43,298 bases of DNA, taken from Ectocarpus siliculosus. Its lineage: Eukaryota > Sar > Phaeophyceae > Ectocarpales > Ectocarpaceae. Below are positions 1-12,110 of this stretch, piece after piece. A program made the translations under genes and the position numbers. Location: NCBI GenBank assembly GCA_000310025.1, contig FN648788.1:1-43298 (forward strand), given 5' to 3'. The notes beneath the pieces are model-generated. The model was not told where the DNA came from. It did no database searches and saw nothing but the letters and a program-made list of their open reading frames with translations. The first letter of the stretch is position 1, and each line of letters starts with the position of its first letter.

Positions 1-1476
1 AGAGGAGTCGACTGGGCCAGGGTCGGCTTGTTTCCGTAAGGAAACCCACATGTTCGCGGTTGGTTATCGAGGTATTCCGCAGGTAATCGCTGCTCACTCA
101 CAAGAGCCCCCCTTCGGCGCTTCGCAATGGACCGCTCAGTCAGGTGGGATTTCGCAACCGATTTTCGTATTCGGGACTGGTACATGGACTACGCGATATC
201 ATGTCGACATATCTATTTCGCAATACTAACGATCATATCCTAATGAAAATCAACAATTATCTCCAGTTCAGGGATAGGAATACATTCAGAAGCAGCTCGG
301 GTAGCCCGGAGATCTGTCCCGCTGTCAGTATGCGCCTGCCCTTCTATACGACTCTACCGCGGCGCCAACGATATCCAACACCAACCTCGCAGATGACTGA
401 ATAAGGACCAAGACAACGTTTAACGTTCTTACACTTCATCGTGTCTACACTACAGACAACTAGGTCGAGCCTGATACGGACTACAGTGAGAAAACCCTGC
501 TGTTGGTGCCAAGTTGGCAACCTCACCGTCGCGAATAGGTAGAGCTGCGACAGGAAACTCTCGCCAATCGCAGTCCGTGCCTACGATATCTCTTGTGGTC
601 CCACTGATCGTCCCATGTACACGTCTACCACTCGTTTCTGTATCACATCGATACCACCTTGTGATATTTTTCTTTCGCACTGCTTCCTTTTGCCTAGGCC
701 GATAATCGCACAGGAGCATCCGAACAGATAACATGAAAGCACCCATATCGTTCACAATGCAACACGACGAATCCGTCTCGCCTCCGCGTGACATTCCGCC
801 AAAGATGAAAGCCCAATGTATTGTACGTTGCAGATATGTCTCGGAGATCCATCCCCTCTGATTCCATACTCTTGGTACACTCATAGCCCTTGTTGGTGCA
901 GAGCATAAGACCAACACCGAGTGGGCAGTGGCACACGTGCATCGAGGAACACGACTATTGCTTCACTCGTGTTGCCACCAAGAAAATAGGTATGACGCCC
1001 GGAGGTCGTCGACGCGTCTGCCGAACAAGAGAAGTTTCATGTCAACGTCGCTTTTTTCTAAAATGCCAAAGAGAGAACAATTAATTCCTAGCAACACTAC
1101 ATTTGGGTTCAAGTGCCCAGCTACGAACCACGTCCACCGTGCTACCGACTAGCCCGCGAACTGTGTCCCGAACGTTGACCGACTTGCCGTAGCCGACTTC
1201 GGAATGGTGACCGGCTCGCCGAACAAGTTGGCGACACAAGCCCCAAGCACGACGTCGATGTTGCCAAGCGAAGCACGTAAGTAAGTTTTTTTTGCCGCTC
1301 CCGTGGACTGCTGACCACGCCTCCTGCCCGAAACATATAACCTTCTACGTACGACTTCGGAAGCTGGATACTGCAGTACAATCTATTCGAAGTGAGAGAC
1401 CTCCATTTTGCCGTCTTCCTAGGTAGTAGTGTCGCGGTTGGTTGATGCCTTGATGAAGCAGCCACGGAACGGAAAA
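1..1476 (-). other. 3' flank of gene 5 with decayed conserved blocks
   Basis: No intact gene. Two blocks are shared with the 3' flanks of genes 1, 3 and 4: about 940-1045 (minus: Asp-x-x-Met-Lys-Leu-Leu-Leu-Phe-Gly) and 1125-1200 (minus: SVNVRDT..GSTVDV). The motif GGCTGCTTCATCAAGG lies at 1448-1463 just past the stop. Confidence 0.5.
1448..1463 (-). other. Conserved 16-nt motif after the stop codon (five copies in window)
   Basis: GGCTGCTTCATCAAGG occurs 13-15 nt beyond the stop of every gene: 1448-1463, 15324-15339, 21837-21852, 32602-32617, and with one mismatch at 39210-39225. Read in one frame it is Gly-Cys-Phe-Ile-Lys, like the start of a WSC domain, but its frame relative to the stop varies between copies. 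Confidence 0.7.
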
Positions 1477-4400
1477 TCAAAGGGTTTGGTACACCGACAT
1501 GGTGTACGCGCCACCGCACATCTCGTCTGAGTTGCCCGAGCAGGGCATGTCGCAGACGCTGAAGCCGTTGGCATCGTAGTCGACGTTGTCGCCGCACCAG
1601 CACTGTTTCATGCAGCGGCATGAGTATACAGGGGGCGCGGACAGGAGTAGATTGAATGGGTATGGTCAAGACACTACGGCAACACGAATCATTGCAAGAT
1701 TCGTCGAATCAATCTCATGCTGACGACCGTGGTCACCCAAATCCCACGAAAGCGTTAGACACGTTCCACATGCCACTTGTTGTTGATCAGTACTACCCGT
1801 TGGCCACGTGAACAAGAGGTCATACCTCTTGAGAATACTGGGTTCCATAGTAGGCCGAGCCGGTGCAGAGCGTCGCGCAGAGCTTGTCGTTCGTTCATGT
1901 ACGTGTGCACACGAGAAATGGTCGATTGCCCGGGTAGTGAGGGGAAGAATAGTTAGAACCCAATCAAAAGGGAGACACGTCGAGGAGCGGGGGATATTGG
2001 CAACGAGTTGGGTGCATGAATGAGTTGACAGTTCCTGTGCGAGGACCAACGGGGAAACAACAACAACAACAACAACATTGCAATGTAACGAACACAAAAA
2101 TCAATAGTTCATGTTGATCGACACTCTAGACCCAAACAAGCTAGCGACGTTTGGTCGGCGCATCGCTCACCTCTGCGGTCATAGCGGAGGTAGAACTCTC
2201 CCACTCGAAAATGCGGTCGTCGGCGGGGTCCGAGAAGCACCCAAGGTATGAGGGGTCCTGGGCGTAGACATCCATGCTGTAAGACCCCCCACATGTTTCA
2301 TCCGAGTTGCCCGTGCAGGCCATGTCGCAGTCACCGACGCCGTTGACGGAGTATGGGGCGTTGATGTCACCGCACCAGCACTGGTTTGGAAAAGGGGTGG
2401 GTGAAGGGTGGTGCAAGCGCGGACCACGCGGTCTCGTGTTTGTTCATGGGGGGAAGCTAATGCCGGAAACAACTTTTGCACGAAAATGAAAGAGGTATGC
2501 AGATGGGTGCGATGATGGCGGTGGTCCAAGCATCTTCTTAGGAGAGCATGCGTACAACCGCGTATTGTTGACGAATGCCCAGGTGTGTTCTCAGAGGAAC
2601 TCAAGGAGGTCATGCCTGCACGAAGCAACATATCCCGAGGGCGGCAAAGTGGTTGTTTCTTCTTATCGTCTGGCCGGGGCACCCACCGGACACGCAAACA
2701 CTTTTGACGGACCTCGCCAATCGGAACAATGTTGGGCCGAAGCGCATCGACTATCAACGACACATCGTACAAAAGGAAGACGGGGGACTTGGGAAGGATG
2801 CATTTGTCCTCGCTTCGCCTGATACGGGCGGCACTGGTTTGCGTTCCTCGCTCTTTGCATTTCGACTCCTTGTTCCAATCGCTTGTTTACTAAACCCTGC
2901 CGGGCCGTCAACCTTCTGCAAGTTGCACTGGAAGTTAACGAGAAATAACATATGGTGCTGGCTCTTGTCTACACAACGGCAGTTTGGCGACAGCGCAGCT
3001 CGAGTTTCAGTTGGTGGGCACGACGATATACCCTCCTCTTTCAGCCGTTGGTGTCGGATAATTGCGCAATGCTGCCAACAACAACGATACAATCTGTGAG
3101 AACCATAAACGGACCAATTTGGCGGCATACTTGCCTTGGGTATTATTTGAATGGTCATCATGGGCCGCCAAATATATCCAGGCGGAAACAGACGCCCCTA
3201 GACGACTTCAGAGGTAGTTAGGCCAAACCATCGATTTGCCCCGGACTTTCTCAAATGTCTCAATCTTCACCGGTGTTTTCTTAGAGGATGGCGTTCTCAT
3301 GGCGTGGCATGCCAATGAAGGGAAACCCGATACCCGCGGTACTGACCGCGCGAGCGCGTTTGCTCGCAGCATTCAGGGCAATGTCACACCACAGTATCCA
3401 GCACGAAATGAAATTGATCGAGACATGGACGGATTGTGCACATAGGCCAGCGAAAACGAAACTGTTGTCCAAGGCAGACCGAGAGCTACATCGCAGCCAC
3501 CCAACAGCTACTTCCGCAAAAAAAATGTACACGGCGCTGTATCTATATGCTTGAACGACTTGGTTCGAACACGTGGTTGTCCATTGTTGGAAATAGCCAA
3601 ACGTAAGATTTGAATTTTGCATCTGGCTACCTCAGCAACACCAAGATCGACATGGCCCTGCACGGCGGCGTGGAGACAGTCAACCAATGACGTTAGAAAG
3701 CCCGGCCATCATACTGCCACACGGCACTTGAGACAAGGCCGGCCGTAATTATTGACAACCGATCCGAACCCATCCGAATGGTGAGGGTTTGAGCCACAGA
3801 TTCTGCTATCATAGTGCTCTCACCTCTGACGAGTACTGCGTTCCGTAGAAGGCCGAATCGACGCATTGCGACGCGCAGAACTGTCGTTTCGGGGGGATCG
3901 TGCGCGGTTGTGGGGATCGATCGACAGAAAGAGAGGCAATGAGAGATTAGGTGAAGGTCAACCGAAACAAATATAGAAGGGCAAGGTGCAATGACAGTGA
4001 ATTGGCTTCCACGACAATTTCTAGAGCCTCTTACATTTGACGGGCGACGACAACGCGGCATCCAAAACGGAAATCATACAGTGTGCAACGCATCGGTAAC
4101 TCCAACCGTAGCAGAGACACAACCCTAAGGACGTATGCGTAACCGAGCAAACAAATGCCACCTAGACACGATTTTTGTCACTCTCTCCTCACCTCGGCGG
4201 TGTTGACGCTAGACGCTCCGTTCTGCTCGAAAACGCGGTTGTCGGCTGGGTCGGAGTAGCAGCCACGGTACGAGGGATCCACAGTAGGGATGACTACATT
4301 GTAGTTCTGGTAGACACTCATGCTGTAGAAACCTCCACAGATCTCGCCAGCGTCTCCCGAGCAGAACATGTCGCACTCGCCGGCACCGTTCGAGTCGTAG

Positions 4401-7400
4401 TCGGCGTTGTCACCGCACCAGCACTGTTACGTTCGGCAGCATGGAGAAAGGGGAAGGGGAAAGAGTGCAGGGAGAGGCCTCATCATTACGTACATGACGT
4501 TGATATCTCAACGCCGTACAGTGTGCTAAGTGGGGTGGTGCAGCGTCAGGGAACGGTTGCCACAGTAGTAGCAGACCCAGAAAGATCTGGCTTGCACAAA
4601 AGCAGGCCTCATGAAACCGAAAAAGGTCGGGAGAAGCAACGAACGTCCATCCCAACACCTGTTCTATTGACCAAACGAGCAGAAGTGCTCGAGGACGGCC
4701 GTGGAACGACCGAACCAGTTCCTCCGCGATAGTGTACGGAAAGGGTGATTCGTAGCCAGCAACCGCTGAATTCTCCTACCAAAAGCGAAAAGCCAGCGAG
4801 AGCAGCTGACGGGTAGTCGAAAAACCCGGTTTTTCAATCGCCGGTGGATTGAGAGCAGCACACGTTTTCCAGGTCACAAGCCCAGCAGAAGGAAACAGAC
4901 ACATCCGCCAGTTGGTTTGTCCGACGCTTACGAAAACCACCGTATCATTTTGGAAACATTGATTCGCAGCGTGGCAGACCCGTTGTGTGCAAGCTACAGC
5001 GTGGCGAAGTACAGCGTACGAGAGGCCGGCCAGATTGGAGGTGCGTCCGTGGCTTGGGCGCAGTCAATTAAACATGGCCGTCGCCCCGATTGTTTAACGC
5101 CCACTTCATCACACACGATGAGGTTGGCACCACATTAGAGACGAATTATCCATGACTGTGCGCACCACATGCCCTGGAATCTCACCTGTGTCGAATATTG
5201 CGTTCCATAGTATTGGTACGCGCTGCACTGCTCCAAGCAGACCTGTGGTCGTGTGGGTCACATTAGGGGGATGCCAATCGTTGATCGACGGGAGACGATG
5301 TGGATTGTGTGTGGGGCGTCGGTGATGTGTTGGTCCACTGATGACCTCGAACGTTTGCGCGAACGGCGTTGCAACGACTTTCCACGAATGAGCAACAGTA
5401 CCGTGAACAGAGTACAAACCAAGTGGCATAATCAAAAGGGCACATCGCCAGCTCAACCCAAGAGTCTGATCCATACTGGCATCGCTGGCTCACTCACGTC
5501 TGACGTCATGTCGTCCGAAGTAGCCACCAGCTCGAAAATGCGGTTGTCGGCTGGGTCGGAGTAACATCCATGGTAGTCGAGGTTGCCGTCTACGTCGTGC
5601 CAGCGTATGGACATCGCATCAAACCCGCCGCAGAACTCGCCGTCGGTAGATCCAGCGCACGGATAGTCGCAGACACCCGGGCCATTTTGCTCGTAGTCGG
5701 CCACTCCCTGATCGCACCAGCACTGTCTCCAATAGTGGTACACACGAACAGCGAGGCCAGAGCAGAGCGAAAAAGGGAGAGCATTTAGTCTTCACGAGGA
5801 GGGGCCGTCACCTGGGGATGATGATGGCCGGGCGAACTTTGGCAGACTGAGACATTACCCAGAAGCGCGGCACATTCTACCAGGGTTAGAAGAAACCCTC
5901 GGAATGCCAGGCGGGTCATGATCGTGTCTGCACCTACTCTGCTTCAAATCAAAATGTTCCCCCCATGCGTATGTTGGCGGTCTTGCAACCTCTCCCCTTT
6001 CGTACGACAATCAATCGCAAATTGGAACGCACTGGCGAAACATCTCTCTGCCGGGAAGTAGGTGAAGCACCTCAGGGTGTCTTTGCCACAGAGAAAGTAG
6101 CATATCCTGACCGAGACAGGGTCTCTCTTTCATCCGAATGCAACGGCAGCATTCAACCTCGAGGGATCTTCTTGGCTTTGGTGTTGAATGACGAAGTCGG
6201 AGTCCGCAACAACACTCCGGCATCGCACTCACTCTTTCGTTGCCGGAGGAAGGGACTGACTCTACAATCCGATTGCAGGTTATTGAATAAAGTAGATAAA
6301 CACTCAGCTCACCTCAGTTCCATACTGCGTCCCATAATACGCGTAAGTGTCACAGAGGCCTTCGCAGACCTGCAGCGTGGAATACAGCAGGGCGTCGAAT
6401 GGCGCATCATTTTCATTGGGTGAGCATTTGTCCATCAGCCGTGGCGCACAGGTCACATGGAAAAACGTAGGTTGTTGTCGACGAATGCTATAGGTACGAT
6501 GTTGTGACGCTACAGCGGGATAATGGAGAGAGACTCGTCTGCCTAGTCACGGAGATCGTAAAACGTTCTTCTATCCCAAACTACGACCGCAGCACGCAAT
6601 ATCGTTTCCTGGCCTCATTGACTGAACTCATGATCGAATGGCCGGGCGATGACGAGAATCACACAGCCTTCTAAAAACTCCCATATTGTCCTTCACGTCC
6701 CAACAACGGCTTGACGATAAGATGCGCCACATTACGGTGGCCTCGGAGAGTGAAGACAATGCGCACAATGCCCAAGGAAAAGCCCGAACCCAACTTCAGG
6801 GCGTGGTTGTACGAACCCTATCGCAAATCTGTTCTACTGGTTCATCACCTCTGTAGTCATGTCGTCCGATGTGGCGACCTGGAGTACAAATAACCGGTAG
6901 TCCCCCGTGTCGCTCCAGCACCCAAGGTAATTGGGGTCGTTCGAGTAAACGGAGAGGGCGTAGGAGCCGCCACAAATCTCGTCAGAGTTGCCGGAGCAGG
7001 CCATGTCGCACACGCCGGGGCCGTTCTCGGCATATCCCACGTTGTCACCGCACCAGCACTGTTTTGAAAGAAACCGCGAAGGGTCCAGATAGGAGAAAGG
7101 GGGGTGGCCTGAGACGGGCGCAACACGTGTCGTGGTTGCCAGAGTGGCGTGAGGTGTTGCTCCGTACGCAGAGTGGGGTGAGAAAGGCAAGCGTGGCGGT
7201 AGTGGATGCGTCGACCTACGGTCCAGAAAGAACGAAACGAAAAGCGTTGTTTTGAATTTCAAGAAGGACTCGTTCATGCGTTGTTCCCGAACGCGAGGCG
7301 ACCGTCCCACGTGACGAAAGCGTCTTTCGGTTTGTCAATACAGTCCGCTGTGGTGATGATCAAGAGAGAAACACTGATCTTCCATGTTGCGTGTAGCGCA

Positions 7401-8668
7401 AACGGAAAGTTAGCGTGTCAAGGGGCAAACAACCAGTCAGAAACGAGAAGGCACAACCAAACGTATGACTGTGCACGTGGTCCCGCACAGCCAACACTCA
7501 ACAACAACAACAACAACGTCATCTTGATCAGCGTACGAACCCGATATTTTCAATTTTGATCATTCTTACCTCTGTCGAGTATTGGGTCCCATAGTAGTCC
7601 GACCCGGAACAGAGGTCGGAGCAGACCTGTCGTCCAAGGGTCGTGTGCATGAGTGGTCATACGATCGACAACCAGCATAGCGCAGCGCGGGGAGCAGTGA
7701 TGGGCAGAAAGCAATAGAGCAACACGAAAGCGACTGTGAATGAGTGGACAACTCCTGTGCGACTGCCAACACGACAAACCAACGACAAACACCAACAGTA
7801 GGCACCGCAAAGAGCACCTTACATCTCACCTATAAACCTTCGCGCTACAACCAAGCACACACTTCCTAGCGTGCTTCCGCCCGCCGATCCGCTACTCACC
7901 TCTGCGGTCATTTCGGAGGAAGAAGACTGCCACTCAAATACTCGGTTGTCGGCAGGGTCCGAGAAGCATCCTAGGTAAGATGGATCATCGGACTGACCTG
8001 CTCGGTGAATAGTCAGACCGCGCGGACCTCATGAACTGAGAAGTAAGGACCAAAACCTACTGAAGTAGGTAGTCACACTTAGGGGCTGTGAGACAGTACG
8101 AAGCAACGGAGGGAAACAGTTTGCTTGCATGGACGGCGATGCCCTCTTGATGCTCAGAGGCGTCGTGAACTGCGTATTCGGAGTTTGTGCCTCATGCCTC
8201 GGGCTCTTCCTACTCTGAACTAAGATAGTGTAAAGTGACACGGTGGCGCCGAAGCCACAACGAGCACCCCGTTGATGGTACTTCATACTCCACGTATTTA
8301 GCGCAGGTCGGAATCATGTTGTCCAGAGCATTCAGTCTTGGCTGCGGGTAGAAGACGATCCAGCCTCCTCAGAATCAAAGCCGCTCCTGCAACCGTCGAG
8401 AACCTTCCGCTCTGGTACTGGCCGATAGTCGTTGAAATAATGGAAATGATTTGACGGCCGAGGATCTCACGAACGACCCTAGAACTCTGACTCTACCTTG
8501 TGCGCGTTCACGAGTTTGCAACCTTTCCCAGACCGCCCGGGCGCCCCTTTCGAGTCATTTTTGGTATGCATAGTAGCCACGACAAGTGACGACGTACCAA
8601 GACGCCATTCTCTCACCAATGACGACTCCGAGAAGGAGCGTCGGTAGCACCACCGAAAGGAGATGCAT
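1477..8668 (-). CDS. Gene 5: secreted five-WSC-domain protein, 12 exons, intact
   Basis: Exons (5' to 3' on minus): 8617-8668, 7900-7997, 7570-7626, 6849-7058, 6313-6369, 5498-5722, 5186-5242, 4193-4423, 3824-3880, 2171-2380, 1826-1882, 1477-1602. Together 1437 nt, 478 residues. All borders are GT-AG, intron 1 phase 1, the rest phase 0, and the frame stays open to a TGA. Residues 1-18 (MHLLSVVLPTLLLGVVIG) are a signal peptide. WSC domains lie at about 25-107, 113-198, 208-290, 304-387 and 393-475, each with the eight-Cys pattern (GCF, CxxxC, CWC, CDMxC, CGG). Domain 2 ends in the variant block opening CWCDQG, with SIR instead of SVY. There is no transmembrane or GPI-like tail, so a soluble extracellular or wall-associated protein is likely. 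WSC domains bind polysaccharides in known cases; the ligand here is unknown. The start is set by the homologous first exon of genes 2 and 3. Confidence 0.87.
2057..2078. repeat. (CAA)n microsatellite conserved in the intron before mini-exon 5
   Basis: Six CAA units here, five in the gene 2 copy (about 33210-33228), with short versions at about 15980-15996 (gene 4) and 22488-22502 (gene 3), all at the same intron position. An unrelated run lies at about 7500-7518 in another gene 5 intron. Confidence 0.8.
8617..8668 (-). other. First exon of gene 5: signal peptide
   Basis: A 52-nt coding first exon: ATG, 17 codons and one base, then GTGAGA. The split codon is completed by GT at the acceptor of the next exon (7900-7997), giving Gly-Gln-Ser-Asp-Asp-Pro before YLGCF. 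It has a hydrophobic Leu-rich core with small residues at the end. The 5' untranslated context (CTCGAGGTCAAG before ATG) is identical in genes 2 and 3. Confidence 0.85.
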
Positions 8669-8989
8669 CTTGACCTCGAGATTGCTGAAAAGCTGACACC
8701 CTGATGCATTATTACATGTCCGACGTACACGGGGGGTTGGTTAGAAGGTCACCTGTAGCCGGTCTTGCAGGTGCTTTAATGTATCCCACGGACAGCAGTA
8801 CAGGCCCGTGACAGTACTGTACCCCGACACAGCTACGCCACCACGGCGTCCGGACTGTTAGGCTCCTACGAGGCAGCAGGGCAAATGCCAGGCAGGAAGG
8901 AAGGCCAAACTTCGTAGGAATTGCCCGCGGTTTGGAGTGTCGACTACCTTCTCCGACCGCCAGCGCCGCACCGCTGTCTCCGTTCTGGG
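8669..8989. other. Gene 5 upstream region, unmatched
   Basis: The leader matches genes 2 and 3 for about 35 nt above the ATG (to 8703), then diverges. No TATA-like element or gene is recognised up to about 8990, where similarity to the other upstream regions resumes. Confidence 0.4.
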
Positions 8990-9510
8990 GGCTGGGTTGG
9001 GTATATACAGGTGAGATAGTCTATGCTGTCACTACGTGTAGGCAAAGCATTACGCTCACAGCAATTGCGTTGTTGGGGGCTTCAAGATGTCTATGCTGCT
9101 CGGGGGTGCAGACAGAGGGGAGAAGATGTGAGCTACAGGGCGAGGCGAGGGACTGGGCGGTATCTCTCGGAAAAACCACACATGCGATCTCACCAGCTCT
9201 CACCACCCGGTAAAATGCGGGAAAATTATTGTGGGCAAAACGTAGAGTAGGCAAATGTGAGCGTGCGCTCAAGATAGATGGCGAGGTTGCGTGTGTGTTG
9301 ACACGAAGCCTGTTATGTCCGTCTACGGCACTTACATTCATGTCCTGGTTCATGTGGTAACAGAGACGCAGCTGACGCGGGTCGCACTGGCACACTGGCA
9401 GCACACCGCCGTCGACAGCACGCCAACGGCCAGCACGCACGCCACACGTGGCTCACTGGGCGAACCCGACAGTCCCGAGACCACCACCGAGGTTCTAGGA
9501 GCTGTAGCTC
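8990..9510. repeat. Upstream block shared by genes 2, 3 and 5
   Basis: Shares gttgggggcttca / cttgggggcctca, tgtgagcgtg and gggcgaac.cgacagtcccg with 28980-29420 and 35290-35700 in the same order. No coding constraint is visible, so it may hold promoter-distal or regulatory DNA kept by duplication. Confidence 0.6.
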
Positions 9511-10594
9511 ATTTTTGATCCTTTTTATGGCGTACTCTGTCTGTATTCTTTATGTATGCATACACTACAGTACATATAGCACATGCACAGACTGTTCAAT
9601 AGCACGCAAGCCGTCGTGTGGCGCTCATGTCGAGAATCCCGCAGCTGCCGGCCTCATGGGGATGGAGTCTGATCTCGTTGATCGACCCGGTTACTTACAG
9701 CGGTTGTGGCGCGCTCGTGCTCACCTGTCGCTTTGCAGCCCCGGCTTGGGGCAGGCATCCATTGTAGTAGAAATTTCTTGAGTACTCTGACTAAGCGATG
9801 GGGCTGAAGGGATGTCCTATCGACAGCTTCAAAACTACGCAACATTGTCGCTCTCAACACAATTGAAAACCTCATGGGCCTCCCGCTGCAGCAGAAAAAG
9901 TAGCAGCAGCACAAGCAGCAGCTCGGATCGCCTACATCAGGAGGGATACTGTATTCCCTGCTGCCAGTCAGTTTCCACTTGCCCGTCTACGCGATGCTGC
10001 CACAACTCCAATTGTAACCTACTCCGTACACCCTTGCAGACTAGGACCTGCAGAGGCCCAACTCCACGATCTTGGTATATACCCCTTGTCTACACTTGGC
10101 ATGAAAGCCGAGAAAAATACAACCAAACTGCGAGATAGCCCTGCATGCGGCTGTATTGTCCACACATGTCCTACATAGTAAATAGTTGACTGGCAAGAGT
10201 AGAGGTCGAGAGCGGCGAGTGGGAAACAATACCTTAGCCGATCGCGGCCCCTATCTCTAGCAGATATACACCCTCTTCCCCCACAATTATCCCATGTAGA
10301 CTTACACGCCCATACCAAACCGTCTGTCATGATGTGACCACCTTGTAGGGTCCATTCTCCCTCGAAAAACACGCTGTGCTATTCTACGAGTACTTTTTGT
10401 GTATTCGATCGTCCAGAACCTTGTCCTTCGTTCTCACCCCGAACATCAAACGTCCAAACACTGAAGCAAAGAAATGGTTCAAAGTGCGCCTGCGCGTCTG
10501 CTTTCGATATTCCTCCGACTCGAATGCCCGATGTTGGTACCCTGCGTTGCAGACGTATCGAAGAATCCTGCCCCCCTACGTTGGTTCATGCAGT
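9511..10594. repeat. Distal 3' flank of gene 4, paralogous to that of gene 3
   Basis: Collinear with about 20230-21040 (for example gtcttatcggcagcttcaaa and ggcctcatgggcctcc patterns) with many indels, so non-coding. The LTR element interrupts the match at 10594/14527. Confidence 0.65.
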
Positions 10595-10925
10595 TGTTAG
10601 GATAATCCGAACTGGGGGTAGCTTGTCGCAAGACGTGTGTTGAATGGGGTGTCGGCAACTCGGCGAACTCGCGCCAAGGAGGAAAGATGCGCTGGGTTTG
10701 TTGTACAGACTTCTTCTTCACATGAAAAACATGGACTCACATGAACACATGAACACATGGACACATGGACACATGGACAGACATGAACTGCACGCACGCG
10801 TGCACGCACCACCATGAGGGGGCGACGCAGTATACAACAGGGGTACCTTGCACACCCTGGAAATACATTCCACGTACCACACAATCCTACATCCACTTGG
10901 CATTGCTACAAGAGTATATCTATCA
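10595..10925 (-). repeat. 3' LTR of the copia element
   Basis: 331 bp, near-identical to 14190-14526; five rather than six minisatellite units and a 2-bp extension (agagtatat for agtatat) account for the length difference. Confidence 0.85.
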
Positions 10926-10936
10926 GCCCCCCTGCT
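10926..10936 (-). other. Polypurine tract of the copia element
   Basis: Directly inside the 3' LTR the minus strand reads AGCAGGGGGGC, in the position and of the composition expected for the plus-strand primer. Confidence 0.6.
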
Positions 10937-11210
10937 TGTGACCATGCCATGTCTTTTTCGATCCTCAAGAACTCCAAAACACAAGAAAATAAACTCAGAA
11001 ACTCAACTCAACTCCAGAACAATAGCCTCACTGGCTAGACATCAATTCCCATCCCCGGTCATATCAGATATACTTCTTCGAGCTTCAGTGAACTAATTGC
11101 CCCCCAGCCTAGAATACCATCCATTGAGAAAAACCATAGGCAAAAATGCAAAATGTTGCTGCCACCCTAGTTGTTTGATCACACACAAAATAAACCCAAA
11201 CATCAAAATA

Positions 11211-12110
11211 TTAATCCATACTCATTACGAAGTTACGATGAAACTCGAAATTTCCCACGTTAAGTGCCTTCGTGAGGAAGTCAGCATGTTGATACGCCGA
11301 TTCCACGTGAAAAATCGAAATCTCCTTCCTGCATACCAAATCCCTGATAAAGTGGTGCCTTACGTCGATGATGTGCTTCGAGTTACTGTTGCTATAATCG
11401 GGTTCTGCGCCAACTGAATAGCCCCCTGGTTATCCTCGAACACCGGAATACACGGCATATCGGCTTCTGGCAACATGAAACGCCATACTTGCCTCAGAAA
11501 CAACACTTCCTTCATCACATCCGCAAGGGAGACATACTCCGCCTCTGTCGTGCTTAACGTAACGCACTTCTGCGTCCTTGAAAACCAAGAAATACATCCC
11601 CCCCACACATCACCAACCCTCCTGACACAGACCTCCTATCGGCAGCCTTACTTGCATAGTCTGCGTCTGCGAACACCTCCATGCTCAACCCTGCTACACT
11701 ACCCCTCCTGAATGTAATACCCAAGTCACTAGTCCTTACCACATACCCCAAAATACCAAGACCTGCTCTCCAATGGATTTCTTTGGAAGAAGCACACTAC
11801 CGTGCTACCGCTCTCACTGCGTTCGCGATATCTGGCCTCGTTTGCGTTGCCAGCCACATCAATGATCCTATCAGCTCACGAAAAGGCCTTGATACCACTT
11901 CTTCATCTTGGTCACACTCTGAAAGCTTCAACCCTACAGGAAGAGGAATTTCCTTCCCGTACTCTACCCCAAACTCCATCCCCAACTCTTCAGCGTACGT
12001 CTGCTTCGACGTCTTCACAGTCCCTGCATCCCAATTTTCCAAGAATAAAATCTCCTCTACCACCTGCTCCCTCAGGTTGTGATCGCTGTTCACAACCAAA
12101 CGTCCTGTGA
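11211..12110 (-). pseudogene. Copia RT C-terminus and RNase H remnant
   Basis: The pieces in order match the end of Ty1/copia Pol: RPFRELIGSLMWLATQTRPD (RT end, about 11797-12099), VFADADYASKAADRRSVSGG (RNase H start), TLSTTEAEYVSLAD, VFEDNQGAIQLAQNP, then SNSKHI.DVRHHFIRDLV and QHADFLTKAL with a TAA at 11211-11213. It carries a TAG nonsense codon at 11797-11799, a frame change at a G7 run near 11596-11608, and another near 11400. Upstream RT catalytic motifs, integrase and protease are absent. Confidence 0.85.

Larger units (their letters stand above)
1..2850. repeat. Segmental duplication, copy A (3' part of gene 5 and flank)
   Basis: Collinear with 31163-34002 at about 98% by eye. Differences include scattered substitutions, a 6-bp deletion (gataggaatacattc vs gatacattc) and one CAA unit. 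It covers the gene 5 exons from 2380 downward, the stop and about 1.5 kb of 3' flank. Homology stops sharply after gcgttcctcg at 2850. The left limit is not visible because the window begins here. Confidence 0.9.

Noticed and set aside
450-917. 155-codon minus frame present in both duplication copies
   Set aside because: Conservation only reflects the recent duplication; the older paralog in the gene 1 flank does not keep the frame.
1142-1669. 175-codon minus frame over the terminal exon of gene 5 (and its copy at 32296-32823)
   Set aside because: It is in a different frame from CWCGD...VYQT-stop and has no recognisable product.
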